Made by a program: the position numbers and the translations under genes
The notes under the pieces: model-generated
Told to the model about the DNA's origin: nothing
The model's input: only the letters and a program-made list of their open reading frames with translations
Database searches by the model: none
In this document: in pieces, positions 6,783 through 14,578 of the stretch
Layout of the letters: every line of letters starts with the position of its first letter
Position numbering within the stretch: position 1 is the first letter of the stretch
Source of the DNA: an uncultured Mollicutes bacterium
Lineage (GTDB): Bacteria > Bacillota_I > Bacilli_A > UBA3375
NCBI GenBank assembly: GCA_900551955.1
Contig: UWSE01000012.1
Location: 1 to 15,581 of the forward strand
Reading direction: 5' to 3'
DNA: 15,581 nt

Positions 6783-8030
6783 CTAATTATTGGTAGATTT
6801 TTTAGCTTTATTATTCATCTCTTTAATTTGTTTACACGCAGAATCTATTTGATCAGTGTAATTTTGATAATAAAAATATACTTTTCCTTCTTGAAAATTA
6901 GGATTTCTACCACATCTTCCGGCAATCTGGACTAAACTAGCTTTATCATATAAAGGATTATCACTATCCATTACATACACATCTAGATCTTTAAAAGTTA
7001 CACCTCGTTCTAAGATTGGGGTTGTAATTAAAATATCTATTTTATTATTAGCGAAGTCTTCAATTAAAGTTCTTCGATCTTCTTTACTACTATGGACATA
7101 GTCTATCTTTTTATTTGCCAATATCTTTAGCATAAAGATGGATAGCTTTTGACATTCCTGCTTATTACAAACAAAGATTAATTGGGGTCGATTAATCTTT
7201 GTAAATAATTTTTTAAACAACCAATAATAAATAAATTTATTTTTGGTTGGTAAATAACGCAAATATGGTTCAGGCAGCAAATAATTGTGCCAGCGTTTAT
7301 AAATAATAAATGTATTTAACATCAAATCCTCAATCATCTTTGATGGGGTTGATGTTAAACAACAATATATTCCATTTTCAGTTAAACTCGTATTTAACGC
7401 ATACATAAACTTGGGATGATAAGAAAAAGGAAAAGCGTCCACTTCATCAACTATAACTAGATCAAATACTTGCTTACATTTAAGTAATTGATTAGTCGTC
7501 ATCACAAAAATTTGTGTATCTTCTTTTTCTTTTGTTACTCCGTTAACTATACTAACTTTTGTATTAGGAAAGAACTGCCGAAGACGCTCTGCTATTTCAT
7601 AGAGAATATCAATGCGGGGAATACAAAAACATACTAATTTATTTTGTTTTAAAATATATTCAATTGCTTCAAAACTAATTTCTGTTTTCCCCGCACCACA
7701 AACAGCCCAGATTAAGCAATTTTGTTTTGTTTTGATATTATCGATGATAAAATTACTTGCTTGTTGTTGTAAAGGAGTTAGTTTTAAATTTTGTAACTGA
7801 TCTTGATATGCTTGATAAGGGATCGGTCCAGGTAATCGATATAAATAATCTTCTTTTGTAAGCAATCCTAATTCACTACACTCAGGGCAGTGATTTTCAT
7901 TAACCACACTGCCACAACGTTGGCAAATATTATCAATTATTGCCAACGTTGATAAGTAATCTTGTGAAAAGGATGGGTTAATTTGGTTTTTAGTGACACT
8001 AAAAACATAATCATATACTTTTTTACTCAC
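6783..8030 (-). CDS. comFA: ComFA-type DNA-uptake ATP-dependent helicase
   Basis: A 415-residue superfamily 2 helicase resembling ComFA, the cytoplasmic ATPase that helps pull transforming single-stranded DNA into the cell. An N-terminal zinc finger has C36/C39 and C48/C51 (CQRC...CPEC). Walker A is GAGKTE (112-117), the DEAD-box motif is the ComFA-type DEVDAFP (195-201), motif III is TSTPS (226-230), and motifs V and VI are LERGVTF (340-346) and QIAGRCGR (368-375). Length is a little shorter than Bacillus ComFA. The start is GTG at 8030, with AAGGAG 4 nt upstream next to a run of A residues. ComFC, normally the next gene, is absent; the gene stands alone and ends at a probable terminator. 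It is divergent from the permease. PriA-like or other SF2 helicases are less likely given the zinc finger and DEVDAFP. Confidence 0.9.
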   Translation of the reverse strand: MSKKVYDYVFSVTKNQINPSFSQDYLSTLAIIDNICQRCGSVVNENHCPECSELGLLTKEDYLYRLPGPIPYQAYQDQLQNLKLTPLQQQASNFIIDNIKTKQNCLIWAVCGAGKTEISFEAIEYILKQNKLVCFCIPRIDILYEIAERLRQFFPNTKVSIVNGVTKEKEDTQIFVMTTNQLLKCKQVFDLVIVDEVDAFPFSYHPKFMYALNTSLTENGIYCCLTSTPSKMIEDLMLNTFIIYKRWHNYLLPEPYLRYLPTKNKFIYYWLFKKLFTKINRPQLIFVCNKQECQKLSIFMLKILANKKIDYVHSSKEDRRTLIEDFANNKIDILITTPILERGVTFKDLDVYVMDSDNPLYDKASLVQIAGRCGRNPNFQEGKVYFYYQNYTDQIDSACKQIKEMNNKAKKSTNN

Positions 8031-8062
8031 ACTTCTCCTTTTTTTTTTGATATAAATAGTTT

Positions 8063-8068
8063 AGGAGG
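8063..8068 (+). promoter_or_regulatory. ribosome binding site deciding the permease start
   Basis: A perfect AGGAGG ends 4 nt before the ATG at 8073. It settles the start over an in-frame ATG 90 nt upstream that lies inside comFA and would add residues unlike the family. The 42 nt between the two divergent start codons contain no purine riboswitch and no clear promoter pair; the permease -10 may lie within the comFA 5' end (weak TATACT at 8014-8019). Confidence 0.85.
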
Positions 8069-8072
8069 CTCA

Positions 8073-9407
8073 ATGATAGAAAAAATATTTCACTTAAAAC
8101 AAAATAAAACAACGATCAAAACTGAGATCATAGCAGGTATTACCACATTCCTAGCTGTTAGCTATATAATGTTTGTAAATCCGCAAATATTAAGTCAGGC
8201 TGGGATTGATTATCAAGCTGCGTTTATCGTAACTATTGTTAGTAGTGCAATAGCTACACTTTTAACTGGATTTATAGCTAATATGCCAATTGCTTTAGCA
8301 CCAGGAATGGGAATTAATGCTTTCTTTACATTTACGGTTTGTCTTACCTTAGGTTTTAGTTGGCAAGAAGCATTATTCTCTGTCTTTATTGCTGGATTAA
8401 TCTTTTTTATCATCAGTATTACAAAGATTAGACAAAAGATTATTCAAGCAATTCCTAATAGTTTAAAAAATGCTGTAGGAGTTGGTATTGGATTCTTTAT
8501 TACTTTTATAGGCTTAACTAATGCTGGGATTATTGTTGATGATCCGGCAACGTTAATCGCACTTGGTGATATTAAACAACCACTAATACTAATTACAATC
8601 TTAGGGATTTTTATTGCGATAATCTTTACGTTAAAAAATAAATCTTTAGCATTGTGTTATACAATGTTAATCACAGTCGTTATTTGTTTAATCACGCAAT
8701 TTCTCTTTAAGATTGATTTAGGGATTAGACCAATAAGTAACATTGTTAGTATTCCACCGAGTATGAAACCTACTTTTATGGCAGCATTTAATGTAGATGT
8801 TTGGAAACTATTTTCTAACTTCAACTTTTGGGTGGTTGTCTTCTCTTTCATCTTTGTTGACTTATTTGATACAACAGGAATGCTATTATCAGTTAGTAAA
8901 AAAGCTGATTTTATTCTTCCTGATGGAACAATTAAAAATGGAAACAAAGTAATGGCTTGTGATGCTGGAAGTACAATAATTGGAAGTGTACTAGGAACTA
9001 GTCCAGTAACAGCGTTTGTTGAAAGTTTATCAGGAATTGCTGCTGGGGGAAGAACAGGACTTACTGCAGTAGTTACTGGAATATGTTTTGTCTTAAGTAT
9101 CTTCTTCTTTCCAGTTGTAAGTTTTCTCTCACCAATTATGAATGCCATTACAACACCAGCTTTAGTATTAGTCGGTATTATGATGATCTCTAATATAGTT
9201 GATATTGATTTTACTAACTTTAAAAATAGTGCTTCATCATTCTTAACAATTATTATCACTCTAGCAGCTTATTCAATCTCAGAAGGAATTGCTGTTGGAA
9301 TTATTACTTATGTAATATGTAGTATCTTTAATAAAGAAGCGCGCAGCTTACCGGTGTTATTATATATTCTTTGTGGATTCTTTATTATTCACTATCTATT
9401 ACTCTAA
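8073..9407 (+). CDS. AzgA/PbuG-type purine (guanine/hypoxanthine) permease, NCS2-like
   Basis: A 444-residue integral membrane transporter, expected to import hypoxanthine, guanine or adenine with protons. The N terminus (TEIIAGITTFLAVSYIMFVNP, about 17-37) is the classic AzgA-family opening. ALAPGMGINAFF in the third helix region, FVDLFDTTG and the GTSPVTAFVESLSGIAAGGR motif are the other hallmarks of this subgroup, distinguishing it from UraA/PbuX. About 12-14 hydrophobic segments are visible and length is typical. It starts after AGGAGG and ends at a strong bidirectional terminator. Members in Bacillus (pbuG, pbuO) can be under PurR or guanine-riboswitch control; the short leader here has neither visible. 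Substrate among purines cannot be assigned by reading. Confidence 0.93.
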   Translation: MIEKIFHLKQNKTTIKTEIIAGITTFLAVSYIMFVNPQILSQAGIDYQAAFIVTIVSSAIATLLTGFIANMPIALAPGMGINAFFTFTVCLTLGFSWQEALFSVFIAGLIFFIISITKIRQKIIQAIPNSLKNAVGVGIGFFITFIGLTNAGIIVDDPATLIALGDIKQPLILITILGIFIAIIFTLKNKSLALCYTMLITVVICLITQFLFKIDLGIRPISNIVSIPPSMKPTFMAAFNVDVWKLFSNFNFWVVVFSFIFVDLFDTTGMLLSVSKKADFILPDGTIKNGNKVMACDAGSTIIGSVLGTSPVTAFVESLSGIAAGGRTGLTAVVTGICFVLSIFFFPVVSFLSPIMNAITTPALVLVGIMMISNIVDIDFTNFKNSASSFLTIIITLAAYSISEGIAVGIITYVICSIFNKEARSLPVLLYILCGFFIIHYLLL

Positions 9408-9434
9408 GTACTTTATTATACCCCTAAAATTAAA

Positions 9435-9470
9435 AAAAATATCCTATGTTTTAATACATAGGATATTTTT
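9435..9470. terminator. bidirectional rho-independent terminator between the permease and eno
   Basis: A perfect 15-bp inverted repeat (9435-9449 with 9456-9470), core ATCCTATGT/ACATAGGAT, with a 6-nt loop. It is flanked by A-runs on the left and T-runs on the right, so it works as a hairpin plus U-tract on both strands. It lies 27 nt after the permease stop and 5 nt after the eno stop on the other strand, so one element ends both converging transcripts. Confidence 0.93.
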
Positions 9471-9475
9471 GTATA

Positions 9476-10768
9476 TTATTTATTTAAATTATAGAATGTT
9501 TTAATTCCTTTAAATACACCTGCTCCTGCTAATTCATCTTCAATTCGCATTAATTGGTTGTATTTAGCAATACGGTCTGTTCTTGATAAAGAACCTGTTT
9601 TGATTTGTCCAGCGTTAGTCGCAACTGCAATATCAGCAATTGTAGCATCTTCAGTTTCACCAGAACGGTGAGAAACGATAGCTGTGTAACCTGCTTCTTT
9701 TGCCATTTCAATTGCATTGAAAGTTTCTGTTAAAGTACCAATTTGGTTTACTTTAATTAAGATTGAGTTACATACACCTTTTTTAATTCCCATTGCTAGA
9801 CGTTCTGTATTAGTTACAAATAAGTCATCACCTACTAATTGTACTTTATCACCTAAACGTTCTGTTAATAATTTATTTCCAGCCCAGTCATTTTCATCTA
9901 AACCATCTTCAATACTAATGATTGGATATTTTTTAACCCAGCTTTCATATAAATCAACTAATTGTTTAGCACTTAATTTTTTACCTTCACCTTTTAATTC
10001 ATATTTGTTAGTTTTTTTATTGTAGAATTCACTACTTGCGGCATCCATCGCTAACATTACATCTTTTCCAGGTTTATAACCTGCTTGTTTAATTGCTTTC
10101 ACAATTACTTTAATTGCTTCTTCGTTGCTACTTAAGTTTGGTGCAAATCCACCTTCATCACCAACAGCAGTAACTTGTTTCATTTTGTGTAATACATCTT
10201 TAAGGGCGTGGAAAACTTCACTACCCATTTGTACTGCTTGCGCCATAGATTTAGCTCCAACAGGTACGATCATAAATTCTTGGATATCAACACTATTATC
10301 AGCGTGACTTCCACCATTTAAAATATTCATCATTGGTACTGGTAATTCTTTAGCATTAAATCCACCTAAATATTTATATAAAGGTAAATCTAATTCATCA
10401 GCAGCAGCTAAGGCACAAGCCATAGACACACCTAAGATTGCATTAGCTCCTAATTTCTTTTTGTTTTTAGTACCATCTAATTTAATCATAGTTTCATCGA
10501 TTAAAACTTGATCTGTTACTTCAAAACCGATAATTTTTGGTGCAATTTTATCATTAACGTTTTTAACCGCTTTTAATACACCTTTCCCATTATAACGATT
10601 TTTATCTCCATCACGTAACTCAACAGCTTCGTGTTCTCCTGTACTTGCTCCTGAAGGAACGATAGCACGACCAAATCCTCCAGCTTCTGTATAAACTTCA
10701 ACTTCTACAGTTGGATTTCCACGTGAATCTAATACTTCACGACCATAAATATCTAAAATAATTGACAT
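9476..10768 (-). CDS. eno: enolase (phosphopyruvate hydratase)
   Basis: A 430-residue glycolytic enzyme converting 2-phosphoglycerate to phosphoenolpyruvate. The N-terminal ILDIYGREVLDSRGNPTVEV and the substrate-binding PSGASTGEHEA are intact. The active site is complete: SHADNSVDIQEF (154-165), E205 in GDEGGF, the metal ligands D242, E287 (SIEDGLDE) and D314 (LVGDD), the catalytic K339 in LIKVNQ, and SHRSGETED (366-374). The start at 10768 has AGGAG upstream; an in-frame ATG 63 nt farther upstream lies across the promoter and is rejected. It has its own extended -10 promoter, so it is separate from the ldh transcript. Length is typical. In Bacillus eno ends the gapA-pgk-tpi-pgm operon; none of those genes is here. 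Confidence 0.98.
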   Translation of the reverse strand: MSIILDIYGREVLDSRGNPTVEVEVYTEAGGFGRAIVPSGASTGEHEAVELRDGDKNRYNGKGVLKAVKNVNDKIAPKIIGFEVTDQVLIDETMIKLDGTKNKKKLGANAILGVSMACALAAADELDLPLYKYLGGFNAKELPVPMMNILNGGSHADNSVDIQEFMIVPVGAKSMAQAVQMGSEVFHALKDVLHKMKQVTAVGDEGGFAPNLSSNEEAIKVIVKAIKQAGYKPGKDVMLAMDAASSEFYNKKTNKYELKGEGKKLSAKQLVDLYESWVKKYPIISIEDGLDENDWAGNKLLTERLGDKVQLVGDDLFVTNTERLAMGIKKGVCNSILIKVNQIGTLTETFNAIEMAKEAGYTAIVSHRSGETEDATIADIAVATNAGQIKTGSLSRTDRIAKYNQLMRIEDELAGAGVFKGIKTFYNLNK

Positions 10769-10792
10769 TATCTCTCCTCTTTCTACAACATT

Positions 10793-10801
10793 ATTATAGC
10801 A
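10793..10801 (-). promoter_or_regulatory. promoter (extended -10) of eno
   Basis: The minus strand reads TGCTATAAT, a perfect -10 with TG extension, 25 nt upstream of the eno ATG and just downstream of the ldh terminator. No good -35 is seen at 17 nt. Predicted transcription start is near 10786, giving a leader of about 18 nt including AGGAG. Confidence 0.75.
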
Positions 10802-10830
10802 TAAAAAATAATATTCGGTTGTTATAAACA

Positions 10831-10863
10831 AAAAAAATCTATCCTAAGGATAGGATAGATTTT
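10831..10863 (-). terminator. rho-independent terminator of ldh
   Basis: A perfect 13-bp stem (10834-10846 with 10851-10863), core ATCTATCCTA/TAGGATAGAT, with a 4-nt loop. On the minus strand the U-tract follows at 10831-10837. The stem base overlaps the ldh stop codon, so the hairpin begins within the last codon of the gene. Confidence 0.9.
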
Positions 10864-11797
10864 AGTAACCAATTGAGTTAATTATTTCTTTTAATTGTTC
10901 ACAAGATTGATTAAATTTAACTTGTTCTTCTTCACTAATTGGTAATGTTTGGACTTTATTTACTCCATCTTTACCTACAAAACATGGAATAGCTGTATAA
11001 ATACCGCTTTGTCCATACATATCTTCTAAATAACAAGAACATGGTAAGATTTTATTTTCGTTACGTAAAATAGCTTTAGTAATACGTGCTAAACATACAC
11101 CAATTGCGTAGTATGTCGCACCTTTACCTTCTATAATTTTATATGCTGCATCACGAGCATTAACAAAACATTCATCTAATCCCGCTTGATCTTTACCCAT
11201 TTCTTTTACATATTCCATTAATGGTTGTTGACCAATCGTTGTAGTTGAGTAAGTTGGTACTGAACTATCTCCGTGTTCTCCAATAATATAACCATGCACA
11301 TCAACTGGATTAACACCTAAATATTCTCCTACATAGTGACGTAATCGTCCGCTATCAAGTACTGTTCCACTACCAATTACACGGTGTTTTGGTAATCCTG
11401 AACGTTTTTGTGCTACTAATGTTAAGATGTCAACTGGGTTCGATGCGATTAATAAAATTCCATCAAAACCTGTTGCCATAATACTATCTATTACACTTTC
11501 CATAATTTTTGTATTTTTTTCCACTAATTGTAAACGAGTCTCACCAGGTTTTTGATTAACTCCTGCTGTAACACAAATAATATCACAGTCTTTAGCATCT
11601 TCATAATCTCCACTAATAATACGAGGTTGATTAGGTAAGTATGCTACTGCTTGAATTAAATCATCACGGTTAGCGATTGTGTTATCTTTATTAACATCAA
11701 TTAATACTAATTCATCAACAAGTCCTTGGTTAACTAACGAATAACCATAACTAGCCCCAACAAAACCTGTTCCTACGATTGCTACTTTATTTTTCAT
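10862..11797 (-). CDS. ldh: L-lactate dehydrogenase
   Basis: A 311-residue NAD-dependent enzyme reducing pyruvate to L-lactate, regenerating NAD during fermentation. The Rossmann motif is VGTGFVGAS (8-16), with D34 as the likely NAD-ribose ligand. The specificity loop reads NQKPGETRLQLVEKN with Q82 and R88, the lactate rather than malate pattern. SNPVDILT (119-126), LDSGRLR with D148 and R151, and GEHGDS with catalytic H175 complete the site. The start at 11797 is set by AAGGAGATAT directly upstream; an in-frame ATG 24 nt farther up overlaps pepV1 and lacks a good site. It follows pepV1 after 10 nt, so the two are probably cotranscribed. Length is typical. Allosteric control by fructose-1,6-bisphosphate is common in the family but not readable here. 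Confidence 0.96.
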   Translation of the reverse strand: MKNKVAIVGTGFVGASYGYSLVNQGLVDELVLIDVNKDNTIANRDDLIQAVAYLPNQPRIISGDYEDAKDCDIICVTAGVNQKPGETRLQLVEKNTKIMESVIDSIMATGFDGILLIASNPVDILTLVAQKRSGLPKHRVIGSGTVLDSGRLRHYVGEYLGVNPVDVHGYIIGEHGDSSVPTYSTTTIGQQPLMEYVKEMGKDQAGLDECFVNARDAAYKIIEGKGATYYAIGVCLARITKAILRNENKILPCSCYLEDMYGQSGIYTAIPCFVGKDGVNKVQTLPISEEEQVKFNQSCEQLKEIINSIGY

Positions 11798-11807
11798 ATA
11801 TCTCCTT

Positions 11808-13190
11808 CTATCTAAAATCAATTTGATCTAAATTATAAATTGCTAAACTATAAATTTGTAAAGCTGGTTCAATAAATTTAATTTCTAATACTTCATCAGG
11901 TTGGTGCATTTTATCATTCATTCTTTGTTTTTCAAACACCATTCCAAATGCTACACAGTTTTCCCAAGCACGAGAATATGTAGCACCACCATTACTTAAT
12001 GGCTTAGATTCCATGTCGCCAGTAATTGTTTGGTAAGCATCCATTAACGTTGTTACTAACAGTGAATCTTGTGCTACATATAATTTATGTAAATAGTCAA
12101 CTTGTTTATAAGTTAAACCATAACTTCTTAAAGCATTAGCATAAGTTTCACCTACAACTTTTTCATCAACTAACACAGGAATACGTGAATCAAATTTAAT
12201 TGTTTCTTTTCCATCTTTAATTACTAATCCTGCAATATTTAATGTTAAATTACCACTAACTTCATCTTGTTGTAATTCATCAAATAAACCTTCAGCAAAA
12301 CTTGTTTCTTTAATTTTTTCAGCTAAGAAGTCAATTGTTTGTGCATGAATTCCAACGTTATACATCGCAATTGCTAAACGTAATACGGCATTAGTACCTA
12401 AATTACAGTCTTTAGCGTGGGCACTTTTACCAATTACACTAATACTTCCATCACTATTTGTTTCATAGGCAAAATCTAATTTATCTAATTCAGCTGCAAC
12501 TTCATTTGCTTTATCCCCACGATAAGTTGCTTTATCACAAACAGCATTATATGCTCCATCTGCTTCTACTTCAAAGTCATAACTATTGTTCGCATACCCA
12601 TCAAATTGTAATAATCCTTTTTCGGCAAAGATTAATGGGAACTGAGCATCAGGTGAGAATGATACGACAGGAATTTCTTGTTCAGCTTTATATTTTTCAA
12701 TACATTCCCAAGTAGTTTCTTCAGCACCACCGACAATGATACGAATACGTGATTTAAATTCATAACCTAAGTCTAATAATCCTTTAATCGCCATCATTGA
12801 AATAACAACAGGTCCTTTATCATCTAAACTACCACGACCTACAATCATATTATCAACAATATCACCACTAAATGGTTGACCTAATGTCCATAATTTAGGA
12901 TCTAATCCTGGCACAACATCTAAGTGACCTAAGATACCAAATAATTGTCCATCTTCAGGACCTAATTCTGCATAAGCATATACACCATCAGGATCTTTAA
13001 ATGTTCGCATATTTAATGATTGTGCCATTTCTAAAAATGTATCAAATGCTTGGTCAACTCCTGGACCAAATGGTTTATTAGCTTCTTTATGAGCTTCATC
13101 ACGTGCTGAATTAATTCGTACTAATTTTTGGATGTTAGCAACGGTCTCATTAATTAATTCTGGACAATGCTCTAAGATTTTGTCTTTCAT
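11808..13190 (-). CDS. pepV: M20 family dipeptidase PepV (paralog 1)
   Basis: A 460-residue zinc-dependent cytoplasmic dipeptidase, releasing amino acids from dipeptides brought in by peptide transporters. The zinc and catalytic residues of the M20/PepV family are in place: H89 and D91 in GHLDVVP, D123 in GRGSLDDKGP, E157/E158 in GGAEETTWE, D181 in SFSPDAQFP and H429 in MHQPDE. SNGGATYSRAW is the PepV substrate-site signature. AGGAGG lies 4 nt before the ATG at 13190. A candidate TATAAT promoter is in the 57-nt gap upstream. It lies head-to-tail with a second PepV and is followed by ldh after 10 nt. Length is near that of lactobacillal PepV. Succinyl-diaminopimelate desuccinylase or carnosinase relatives are less likely. 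Confidence 0.95.
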   Translation of the reverse strand: MKDKILEHCPELINETVANIQKLVRINSARDEAHKEANKPFGPGVDQAFDTFLEMAQSLNMRTFKDPDGVYAYAELGPEDGQLFGILGHLDVVPGLDPKLWTLGQPFSGDIVDNMIVGRGSLDDKGPVVISMMAIKGLLDLGYEFKSRIRIIVGGAEETTWECIEKYKAEQEIPVVSFSPDAQFPLIFAEKGLLQFDGYANNSYDFEVEADGAYNAVCDKATYRGDKANEVAAELDKLDFAYETNSDGSISVIGKSAHAKDCNLGTNAVLRLAIAMYNVGIHAQTIDFLAEKIKETSFAEGLFDELQQDEVSGNLTLNIAGLVIKDGKETIKFDSRIPVLVDEKVVGETYANALRSYGLTYKQVDYLHKLYVAQDSLLVTTLMDAYQTITGDMESKPLSNGGATYSRAWENCVAFGMVFEKQRMNDKMHQPDEVLEIKFIEPALQIYSLAIYNLDQIDFR

Positions 13191-13207
13191 TTTACCTCCT
13201 TTAAGCT

Positions 13208-13213
13208 ATTATA
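13208..13213 (-). promoter_or_regulatory. candidate -10 element for pepV1-ldh
   Basis: The minus strand reads TATAAT preceded by TAG, 18 nt upstream of the pepV1 ATG, in the 57-nt gap after pepV2. No convincing -35 sits at 17 nt. No terminator is visible between pepV2 and this site, so readthrough from pepV2 is also likely. Confidence 0.5.
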
Positions 13214-13247
13214 CTATATTTTTGTTAACTCAGATTAAATACTATGA

Positions 13248-14528
13248 TTATTTTAGCTCTAAATTATCAATTCCTTGAATTGCCTTCATATAAATTTCTA
13301 ATGCGGGTTTAATAAATTTAATTTCTAGACATTCGTTTGCTTGGTGCATTTTGTCAATCATACCAAATTCACTAAACACTAAGCCAAAGGCAACAAAGTT
13401 ATCAAAGGCACGAGCATAAGTTCCTCCACCTGTTTGTAGTGGTTTAGTATTAGTATTCATCTTCGTATTATACACATCTAATAGTAATTGCACTAATGAT
13501 GAATCTTCATTAACATATAATTGAGGTTGATATTTTATCACTTCAGCTTCTAAATTATAGTTTTTAACTAACTCTTTAAAGTTGTTAATAAACACATCCC
13601 CATCAACATTTAGGGGAAGACGAATATCAATTTGAATCATACTTGCTTCTTGATCAATAAAGATATTACCAATATTAACCATCATAGTCTCATTGCTAAT
13701 ATCACTAAATAAATCTTGACCATGGACTGCTAGTAAATGATCTTTAATAAATGGAACTAGACTATTATCATCAATTTTTGATGATAATACTAATTTATTA
13801 ATGGCATTTTCACCTTTATGGGCTTCCATTGCATGGGCAGCTTTTCCTTCAAAGCTAATCGTTTCACCATTCACATTAGCTTCAACAAAGTCACAAACAG
13901 CATTAATTGAATTATTAGTAGTTACTTTGATATGATCACTACCTGGACCTTTAATACTAAATTGGACAATCCCTTGTTCACCATTAATTAAAGGAAATTC
14001 GGCATCTGGAGCATATCCAATTATAGGAAACTCTTGCTCTTGTTTATACTTATTAATACCTTCCCAAGTCGTTTCTTCAGCACCACCAACAATCACACGC
14101 ACACGGTGTTTAAATTGATATCCACTTTCAATTAAACCTTTAATTGCCATTAAGTTGATTACTAATGGCCCTTTATCATCTAAGCTACCACGCCCAATAA
14201 TTTTATCATCAACTATTTCTCCGCTAAGCGCTGAGGCTTGCGTCCATTGACTAGCATCTCCTAATCCTACCGTATCAATGTGAGCCAAGATACCAATCAT
14301 TGGTTGATCTTTTGGTCCAATTTCACTATAAGCATAGTATCCGTCTGGATCAACAAAGGTATCCATCCCGATACTACTAGCCATGTCAGCAAAAGCTTGT
14401 AAACCATTATATATTCCAGGACCAAAAGGTTTTCCAACTTCTTTATGTTCTTCATCGCGAACAGTGTTAATTTGTACTAATTTTTGTATATTACTTATTG
14501 TTAATTGTTCTAATTGTTGTATATCCAT
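13248..14528 (-). CDS. pepV: M20 family dipeptidase PepV (paralog 2)
   Basis: A 426-residue tandem paralog of the neighbouring dipeptidase, about half identical by eye over the catalytic parts. Catalytic residues are kept: H83 and D85 (here AHIDTVG rather than GHLDVVP), D117 in GRGSLDDKGP, E151/E152 in GGAEETTWE, D175 in GYAPDAEFP and H395 in MHQANE. The substrate signature is GGGTYARAF. It is 34 residues shorter than paralog 1, mainly in the middle lid domain. AAGGAG is 5 nt before the ATG. The changed metal-site flanks suggest a different peptide preference, which is inference. The gene starts right after a terminator-like hairpin following fba, with no room for a promoter between. Confidence 0.93.
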   Translation of the reverse strand: MDIQQLEQLTISNIQKLVQINTVRDEEHKEVGKPFGPGIYNGLQAFADMASSIGMDTFVDPDGYYAYSEIGPKDQPMIGILAHIDTVGLGDASQWTQASALSGEIVDDKIIGRGSLDDKGPLVINLMAIKGLIESGYQFKHRVRVIVGGAEETTWEGINKYKQEQEFPIIGYAPDAEFPLINGEQGIVQFSIKGPGSDHIKVTTNNSINAVCDFVEANVNGETISFEGKAAHAMEAHKGENAINKLVLSSKIDDNSLVPFIKDHLLAVHGQDLFSDISNETMMVNIGNIFIDQEASMIQIDIRLPLNVDGDVFINNFKELVKNYNLEAEVIKYQPQLYVNEDSSLVQLLLDVYNTKMNTNTKPLQTGGGTYARAFDNFVAFGLVFSEFGMIDKMHQANECLEIKFIKPALEIYMKAIQGIDNLELK

Positions 14529-14537
14529 ATTGCTCCT

Positions 14538-14574
14538 TTTTAAAAATAATATCTACCAACGGTAGATATTATTT
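14538..14574 (-). terminator. hairpin/terminator between fba and pepV2, abutting the pepV2 ribosome binding site
   Basis: A perfect 14-bp stem (14544-14557 with 14561-14574), core ATATCTACC/GGTAGATAT, has a 3-nt loop and a U-rich 3' side on the minus strand. It starts 4 nt after the fba stop. Its U-tract runs straight into the AAGGAG of pepV2 (14533-14538). It may be a partial terminator or an RNA-stability element. Confidence 0.8.
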
Positions 14575-14578
14575 AGTA

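Noticed and set aside
7700..8072. Purine riboswitch upstream of the permease
   Set aside because: The upstream DNA is comFA coding sequence on the other strand and the gap is 42 nt; no conserved aptamer pairing or terminator/antiterminator is visible.
8657..9259. 200-codon open frame on the minus strand inside the permease gene
   Set aside because: It is antisense to well-conserved membrane helices of the permease, has no ribosome binding site and a low-complexity composition rich in I, T, V and K. It is a shadow of the permease codon pattern.
9717..10307. Two plus-strand open frames inside eno
   Set aside because: They are antisense to the enolase active-site region, which is intact and highly conserved, and neither has a start signal.
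10769..10831. Upstream in-frame start for eno
   Set aside because: The extra 21 residues would be encoded across the eno -10 promoter and up to the ldh terminator; the ATG at 10768 has AGGAG and the conserved N terminus.
12458..12715. 85-codon plus-strand open frame inside pepV1
   Set aside because: Its product is mostly L, H and Q, the result of reading biased codons backwards, with no ribosome binding site. The minus-strand PepV motifs are continuous through it.
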